Part shown: piece after piece, positions 58,160 to 64,000 of the stretch
Numbering within the stretch: position 1 is the stretch's first letter
Layout of the letters: every line of letters begins with the position of its first letter
NCBI RefSeq assembly: GCF_019279795.1
Contig: NC_056729.1
Span: forward strand, 1,865,205,061 to 1,865,269,060
Reading direction: 5' to 3'
Origin: Protopterus annectens
Taxonomy: Eukaryota; Chordata; Ceratodontiformes; Protopteridae
Length of the DNA stretch: 64,000 bases
Position numbers and translations under genes: made by a program
Notes under the pieces: model-generated
What the model was told of the DNA's origin: nothing
What the model saw: only the letters and a program-made list of their open reading frames with translations
Databases searched by the model: none

Positions 58160-59235
58160 GCTTCCCTTGTTATCCTGTCTTGCACACGTTTGTATACGTG
58201 CACATTCAGTGTTGTGTGGTTCATTATTTTATTACTTTCCTTACTTATACTGCTTCCCTTGTTATCCTGTTTGCACACACATTTGTAGACGTGCACATTC
58301 ATTGTTGTGTGGTTCATTATTTTATTACTTTCCTTACTTATACTGCTTCCCTTGTTATCCTGCCTTGCACACGTGTGTACACGTGCACATTCAGTGTTGT
58401 GTGGTTCATTATTTTATTACTTTTTTTACTTATACTGCTTCCCTTGTTATCCTGCCTTGCACACACGTTTGTAGACGTGCGCATTCAGTGTTCTGTGGTT
58501 CATTATTTTATTACTTTCCTTACTTATACTGCTTCCCTTGTTATCATGCTTGCACACATTTGTAGATGTGCACATTCAGTGTTGTGTGGTTCATTATTTT
58601 ATTACTTTCCTTACTTATACTGCTTCCCTTGTTATCCTGCCTTGCACACGTTTGTAGACGTACACATTCAGTGTTGTGTGGTTCATTATTTTATTACTTT
58701 CCGTACTTATACTGCTTTCTTTGTTATCCTGCCTTGCACACGTTTGTAGACGTACACATTCAGTGCTGTGCGGTTCATTATTTTATTACTTTCCTTACTT
58801 ATACTGCTTCCCTTGTTATCCTGCTTGCACACACGTTTATAGACGTGCACATTCAGTGTTGTGTGGTTCATTATTTTATTATGTTCCTTACTTATACTGC
58901 TTTCCTCGTATTCCTGTCTTGCACATATGGCTGTAAACGTGCACATTCATTGTTTTGTGGCTCATTGTTTTATTATGTTCCTTACTTATACTGCTTTCCT
59001 CGTAACTCTCCCTTGCACATATGGCTGTAAACGTGCACATTCATTGTTTTGTGGCTCATTGTTTATTATGTTCCTTACTTGTACTACTTTCCTCATATTC
59101 CTGCCTTGCACATATGGCTGTAAACGTGCACATTCATTGTTTTGTGGTCATTGTTTTATTATGTTCCTTACTTGTACTACTTTTCTCGTAACTCTCCCTT
59201 GCACATATGGCTGTAAACGTGCATGCACTTTGCTG
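58160..59235. repeat. 92-bp minisatellite, about 11-12 copies
   Basis: The unit contains ACGTGCACATTCAGTGTTGT, GTGGTTCATTATTTTATTAC, TTTCCTTACTTATACTGCTT and CCTTGTTATCCTGCCTTGCA; the period is 92-93. The last four copies form a variant set (CATATGGCTGTAAACGTG, TGGCTCATTGTTTTATTATG). Long open frames on it are by-products of the repeat. Confidence 0.94.
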
Positions 59236-60040
59236 TATGTCATCTCACTAGCTGTGTACGTAGACTTCACAGTCAGTCAATTAAATGACACCACTGGGTA
59301 TGCTCATGTATGATGACATCTGCTAATATGACAGCAAGTCTAAATTAAAGTAAAAAGTCAATAGTCATTTAAAGGGGCCAGTCAGGATTTCATGGTGTTA
59401 TGTTATTTTTGTCCCAAAATAAAGAATTTTCTAGGAAATATGGTACATGTGAGAGGTTTAGTGTTAGCACTGAATCTGGCCAATTCCATCAGTGAATGGT
59501 GCTGTAAGAGGTAACATTGCAGTAGGTCATTCTGTCTTATCCTTTCTATAAATGTGAATTTTAATATCTTTTATGACAACATTCTGTCTTGTTACCTCTC
59601 TTTTCAGGCTTCTGTCAACTTCAGTTTTGTTTTCTTTAAAATTGTCTCTTTACTTTCCTAGAATTTCTGGAAGTTTAAATCATTTTTTTTTCTGTATCAC
59701 AAAAACTGAACTGATTTTTGCTGGTTTTGAATAAACATGTAAATTGCAACTTGTGTTCCTCCTCCTTATGCAAAATAGTTGACATTGCTATCTTTTTGAG
59801 CAACTACTATAAAGTCTATAAAAGTTAACCCTGTGTTGTCATGACACCTGATGCCCAAGTTTCCATAATTATATCCTACTTGGAAATCTGTTGTAAATGT
59901 GACAGACTCTCTAACCTGGCCAGTCACATTTAGTGGGGCTGAAGGTTGCAATCACTAAAATGGCGGTGTAAAGTAAGGATTTCTCAGCAGTAATATAGTG
60001 AAAGAAGCCATAAACATTTAATTCCATCAACATCTTTTTG
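59236..60040. other. 0.8 kb without recognisable features
   Basis: No element, exon or RNA gene that I can name. Confidence 0.45.
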
Positions 60041-60043
60041 CAT

Positions 60044-60783
60044 AGATGTCATCATCATCATCATCATCCCCTTTTTCCCATTTACATGGGGTCGGGTATC
60101 GTATTAACTGTCGCCATCTCTCTCGATTCAGTGCCACTCTCCTGCCTTCTTCAACACTCATGCCTGACTGTCGCAGATCTTCTTTCACACAATCCATCCA
60201 CCTCTTTGCTGGACGCCCTCTCTTCCTCTTACCTTCTTCCTGTCTGTCCCAAATCTCCCTCACCAGATTGTCTTCTGCTTTTTTACACATATGCCCATAC
60301 CATCATAATCTGTTCTCTTTGATCTTTTCTGCAGTTGGAGCTACTTTGGCTTCTGCTCGTATGTCCTCATTTCTTCGCCTGTCCCGCATTGTGCATCCTA
60401 CCACCTTTCTCAGGCACTTCATTTCCATCACTTCTAGCTTCTTCAACTGTTCTGCCTTTACTGCCCAGGTTTCTGTACCATACAGTAGTACTGGTCGCAC
60501 CACTGTCTTGTACACCTTACTTTTCAGCTTCTTTGGCATTCTTCTGTCATAGACTACACCTGATAATCTATGCCAGTTGGCTGCAGCCCCTCTGATTCTA
60601 GCTTTGACCTCTTCATTCAGACTACCCTTCTCCTCAACCACCCCTCCCAGATACTTGAAGCAGTTTACCTGTTCCACTATCTTCCCATCTATCTCTATTC
60701 TCAGCTTCTTCCGATTTCCCCAATCTGCTGCCATTACCACTGTCTTATCTGTGCTTAGTTTCATCCCATGTGCCTTCATAGAT

Positions 60784-60785
<2 letters not shown>
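60044..60785 (-). mobile_element. RTE-like LINE 3' end
   Basis: The minus strand encodes the C-terminal part of a non-LTR RT: NCFKYLGGVVEEKGSLNEEV, KVYKTVVRPVLLYGTETWAV, LEVMEMKCLRKVVGCTMRDR. After a frame break at about 60300, EGKRKRGRPAKRWMDCVKED continues to the end. The (GAT)n tail at about 60047-60068, here read as a run of Asp codons, is a typical simple-repeat 3' tail of RTE-type LINEs. It is strongly 5'-truncated and starts at a (TA)n run. It has one clear frame change. Confidence 0.78.

Positions 60786-60847
<62 letters not shown>
60785..60847. repeat. (AT)n microsatellite
   Basis: Uninterrupted AT run of about 60 bases at the 5' end of the RTE-like fragment. Confidence 0.97.
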
Positions 60848-60849
<2 letters not shown>

Positions 60850-61145
60850 TTGCATAGATGTCTCAGGACATTATTTACTACACTAACTTTATCTTCACCT
60901 CAGAAAGGACATTTGTGCCTAGTGAGTTCACCTGCGTAACCAAAGAATGCAGTTCAGTAAACAAACCAAGTGGTACACAAACGACAATCTGATGTTGGAA
61001 TGTTCATTCATTCCTTAACTGATGGGTTCTTGGATCCAGCTCGACTGCATTCAGTTAGACTTTTGGATACAACTCTCGAGCTCCTCCCTCAACCCATAAT
61101 GCCTCAGAACCCTGTACCACCTCAGATCTGTTTTGCTTCTTCCTC
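60848..61145. other. Unassigned spacer between microsatellite and 38-bp array
   Basis: No feature recognised. Confidence 0.4.
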
Positions 61146-62395
61146 ACTTCAGATGTGGATCATGCCCCTTAAATTATATAACCTCTTCAGATGTGGATCA
61201 TGCCCCTTAAATTATATAACCTCTTCAGATGTGGATCATGCCCCTTAAATTATATAACCTCTTCAGATGTGGATCATGCCCTTAAATTATATAACCTCTT
61301 CAGATGTGGATCATGCCCTTAAATTATATAACCTCTTCAGATGTGGATCATGCCCCTTAAATTATATAACCTCTTCAGATGTGGATCATGCCCCTTAAAT
61401 TATATAACCTCTTGAGATGTGGATCATGCCCCTTAAATTATATAACCGCTTCAGATGTGGCTCATGCCCCTTAAATTATATAACCTCTTCAGATGTGGAT
61501 CATGCCCCTTAAATTATATAACCTCTTCAGATGTGGATCATGCCCCTTAAATTATATAACCTCTTCAGATGTGTCTCATGCCCCTTAAAATTATGTAACC
61601 TCTTCAGATGTGGCTCATGCCCCTTAAATTATATAACCGCTTCAGATGTGGATCATGCCCCTTAAATTATATAACCGCTTCAGATGTGGATCATGCCCCT
61701 TAAATTATATAACCGCTTCAGATGTGGATCATGCCCCTTAAATTATATAACCTCTTCAGATGTGGATCATGCCCCTTAAATTATATAACCTCTTCAGATG
61801 TGGATCATGCCCCTTAAAATTATATAACCGCTTCAGATGTGGATCATGCCCCTTAAAATTATATAACCGCTTCAGATGTGGATCATACCCCTTAAATTAT
61901 ATAACCGCTTCAGATGTGGATCATTCCCCTTAAATTATATAACCGCTTCAGATGTGGATCATGCCCCTTAAATTATATAACCTCTTCAGATGTGGATCAT
62001 GCCCCTTAAATTATATAACCTCTTCAGATGTGGATCATGCCCCTTAAATTATACAACCTCTTCAGATGTGGATCATGCCCCTTAAATTATATAACCTCTT
62101 CAGATGTGGATCATGCCCCTTAAATTATATAACCTCTTCAGATGTGGATCATGCCCCTTAAATTATATAACCTCTTCAGATGTGGATCATGCCCCTTAAA
62201 TTATATAACCTCTTCAGATGTGGATCATGCCCCTTAAATTATATAACCTCTTCAGATGTGGATCATGCCCCTTAAATTATATAACCTCTTCAGATGTGGA
62301 TCATGCCCCTTAAATTATATAACCTCTTCAGATGTGGATCATGCCCCTTAAAATTATATAACCTCTTCAGATATGGCTCATACCCATTAACGCTC
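61146..62395. repeat. 38-bp minisatellite, about 33 copies
   Basis: The unit is CTTCAGATGTGGATCATGCC plus CCTTAAATTATATAACCT or ACCG. An ACCGCTTCAG subtype is clustered at about 61630-61970, flanked by the ACCTCTTCAG type. This suggests block-wise spread. Confidence 0.96.
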
Positions 62396-62650
62396 TATAG
62401 TGTGTTTCTATACAGTTTTTTGTGAGTGAACCTCACTATTTTTTATTACCTTTTGTCTTCACTACCACAGTTTTTCTCTCACCCTTCTTCCCTTTGTAGA
62501 TTTTCATGTTTCTAGTGTTAGTTGCTCTCTTTTTCTCCTTCTTATCCATTATTTTAGGGTATTTTTGGTTACTATTGTTGGTACTTCGTTCTTTCACACT
62601 TTTTTCCTACCTGCTCTTAGGGTATTTCTGACATTCCTCTGTGGATTCCC
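62396..62650. other. Short T-rich spacer
   Basis: No feature recognised. Confidence 0.4.
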
Positions 62651-62653
62651 TTC

Positions 62654-62928
62654 AGAAGCTCGAACTTTCAAAACGTCTAACTTCAAAAGGCCAAGACCAG
62701 AAGATTGAATTTTGAAACTTCAAACGTTATGAATGGCGATCGCTGTACAGAGTAGAATGTTATGTTTACCATTTTCCTCACTGTGGTGCGATTTTAGAGG
62801 TGGTATATTTATTTAGCAGATGTAAAAAAAATGTATTTATTTTTTTTAACTTTGCGAAGTTTCAGAACTTCGATCTTCTGGCCTCTGCCTTTTGAAGTTT
62901 GAAGTTTTGAAACTTCAAGCTTTAGAAG
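62654..62928. repeat. Foldback: ~75-base inverted arms around a ~125-base centre
   Basis: The left arm (about 62654-62727: AGAAGCTCGAACTTTCAAAA, CTAACTTCAAAAGGCCAAGA, CCAGAAGATTGAATTTTGAA) is an imperfect reverse complement of the right arm (about 62854-62928). The transcript could form a long hairpin. It could be a MITE or part of the 5' end of the DIRS-like element that follows. Confidence 0.7.
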
Positions 62929-62992
62929 AAGATTCACCATCGCCGGTATTTTTCCACTCTAATTTTCTCAAAAAAAAAAAAATCTCACTACC

Positions 62993-63290
62993 ATGGCTGA
63001 AAAACTTACAGGTTTTGTAATATGCACTTCCTGTGAGCATAAGATAACCAATTATACCCACAGGGAGTGTGTGTACTGCTAGGGAGTGGCCCACCTTAAA
63101 ACGCCATGCTCCATTTGTGCTGGGTTTAACTGTGGCCTTGAGTGAGCATTGCAATAAGCTGGTCTTAAAAGGCTTGTTTCCACCTTCTGCTGCTTCTGCT
63201 GCATCTGTTTCATCTGCTCAAACCCACAGCAAGAAACAAAAATCTTCATCGGAGCCCGGGGAGCAGAGAAAATAGTCTCCTACTCATTCC
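62993..63290 (+). mobile_element. DIRS-type ORF1 start, fragment D (fossil)
   Basis: It begins MAEKLTGFVICTSCEHKITN, then a Cys/His pattern like that of element C (MSEKVNNYLACGKQI..., C..C, H..C..C, C..C..F). It keeps only the first hundred or so codons before it meets the next element, and is broken. Assignment rests on the shared N-terminal pattern. Confidence 0.5.
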
Positions 63291-63545
63291 TCAAAACCTA
63301 CTTTGGTCTTGGAGCTGTCAACCAAAATTGTGAAAAGATCAGATCTGACTCCTTCAGATCTGACTGTGGGGATGCTTTAATCTCCCAAAATCCGTAGTCC
63401 TTCTTTCTGTATGGAACACAAACGCAGGGAGGAAAAGCTGATAGAAAACAAGTAAAACCAAAGCACAGCTCCAGGGAAAGCCAATAGATATCCAATCAGT
63501 ACCAAGTGGTAAAATACAAAAAACGCCTGAGTGTAAAAGTCCTTC

Positions 63546-63614
63546 CTTTATTAACGCATACAATTCCAACAGTTAAACACGTTTTCGTTGCTGAATGCAA
63601 CTTCTTCAGATAAA
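63546..63614 (-). ncRNA. Hammerhead-like motif 3' of PLE (fourth lineage)
   Basis: Minus strand: stem I TTTTAT (63615-63610) with ATAAAG (63551-63546, one G-U pair); core CTGAAGA (63609-63603); one extra A (63602); stem II GTTGC/GCAAC with loop ATTCA (63601-63587); GAAA (63586-63583); stem III AACG with CGTT (63583-63580 and 63556-63553); A (63552) in the cleavage position. All core bases fit the CUGANGA...GAAA...UH consensus. The ATAAAG strand also contains the AATAAA signal, so part of the stem I match could be chance. Confidence 0.55.
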
Positions 63615-63917
63615 ACAAGAAACTGAATACGTGGTTTATATACATGAGTAATTAGCCATCTGTATTATCAATTAGCAAGTTAAAGAAACAAGCCCTAAAA
63701 ACTCTGTATACAAAACAGTATAACAATCTGTAAATGTTAAAATAACTTGTATGATCTCCAGTGAATAAATAAATATAAAAATACATATATTATATAAGTC
63801 ATACAATAATGCCAGGATTTATTAAAATTTACTTTGATGAATATCAAAGGTATAAATTCTGTAAAATAAGAATGAAAACAACTGTGGGAGATCAAGTATA
63901 TGTTATAATGTGTTTGT

Positions 63918-64000
63918 TTAGGCTGAACTAGCCTTTAATTTTAAAATAGGCTTAATGGAAATGTAGTCGTTCAAGCCTGGTTTTTTGTTGGATTCCAGGG
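63918..64000 (-). CDS. C-terminal end of PLE endonuclease ORF, partial
   Basis: 27 codons, open to the window edge, ending LKLKASSA-stop. It has the PGLN motif found at the end of all Penelope ORFs in this window (PGLNQ at about 3243, PGLNE at about 30118, PGLND at about 56433). The start and domains lie outside the window. Confidence 0.8.
   Translation of the reverse strand, partial: LESNKKPGLNDYISIKPILKLKASSA

Larger units (their letters stand above)
63430..64000 (-). mobile_element. PLE 3' end (fourth lineage), continuing past window end
   Basis: On the minus strand the last bases encode LESNKKPGLNDYISIKPILK then LKASSA and a stop at 63918-63920. This matches the C-terminal end of the PLE at 56383 (DSTKPPGLNDMISITSVLKL). 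About 300 bases of AT-rich 3' sequence and a hammerhead-like segment (63546-63614) follow. The endonuclease and RT would lie beyond position 64000. The right limit near 63430 is approximate. Confidence 0.82.

Noticed and set aside
58180-59313. Several 130-190-codon hydrophobic frames as membrane proteins
   Set aside because: They lie wholly in the 92-bp array and repeat with it.
59766-59951. 61-codon minus-strand frame with an ordinary-looking amino acid mix
   Set aside because: No homologous motif, no splice sites and no neighbours; length is within chance.

Overview
The window reads as intergenic and intronic DNA from a large, transposon-rich vertebrate genome. The signs are abundant Penelope-like elements (PLEs) with GIY-YIG endonuclease, several DIRS (tyrosine-recombinase) retroelements, CR1-like, RTE-like and L1-like LINEs, a PIF/Harbinger DNA transposon, a Ty3/gypsy remnant, tRNA-headed SINEs and many tandem arrays. 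A lungfish, amphibian or early-branching ray-finned fish would fit; the sequence does not let me choose. There is no bacterial-style gene organisation, and the only host coding sequence I can support is one leucine-rich-repeat exon (31462-31548) of the NLR/ribonuclease-inhibitor type.

Layout. 1-4795: a young PLE cut by the window start, with a nearly whole reading frame and a 3' pLTR holding a compact hammerhead-ribozyme motif. 4994-10415: a broken DIRS element with inverted terminal repeats. 10660-10850: CR1 scrap. 12330-18610: a second copy of the same PLE, with 5' and 3' pLTRs and an extra inverted pLTR in front, full of small indels. 18780-20050: probable L1-like remnant. 20613-21112: 500-N gap. 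21113-26750: second DIRS element, abutting a PLE RT scrap. 28080-29330: antisense CR1-like pieces. 29420-30560: PLE fragment with a SINE inside it. 31462-31548: LRR exon. 32060-32510: minisatellite. 32509-35455: 5' half of a third DIRS element, whose first ORF contains an 11-copy in-frame 51-bp repeat. 35455-43735: about 8.3 kb of an 86-bp satellite. 45200-48600: decayed Harbinger with convergent transposase and Myb-like genes. 48881-51945: three minisatellites and a CA microsatellite. 52530-54190: gypsy remnant with two SINE-like insertions. 54835-55925: CR1-like LINE. 55925-56703: PLE 3' end. 56704-57203: second 500-N gap. 57204-62395: 25-bp, 92-bp and 38-bp arrays around an RTE-like LINE 3' end. 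62654-64000: a foldback, a DIRS-type ORF1 start and the 3' end of another PLE.

Most of these parts do not work together as a pathway; the window is a nest of successive insertions. The most coherent biology is in the PLEs. At least four PLE lineages are present on both strands, and each has, 3' of its endonuclease domain, a hammerhead-like fold (core CTGANGA...GAAA with matching stems). One copy also has an overlapping-frame arrangement with a T-run that could be a -1 slippery site or simply a homopolymer length change. PLE hammerheads are known in general; the copies here are worth testing individually. I did not find a clearly new gene system.
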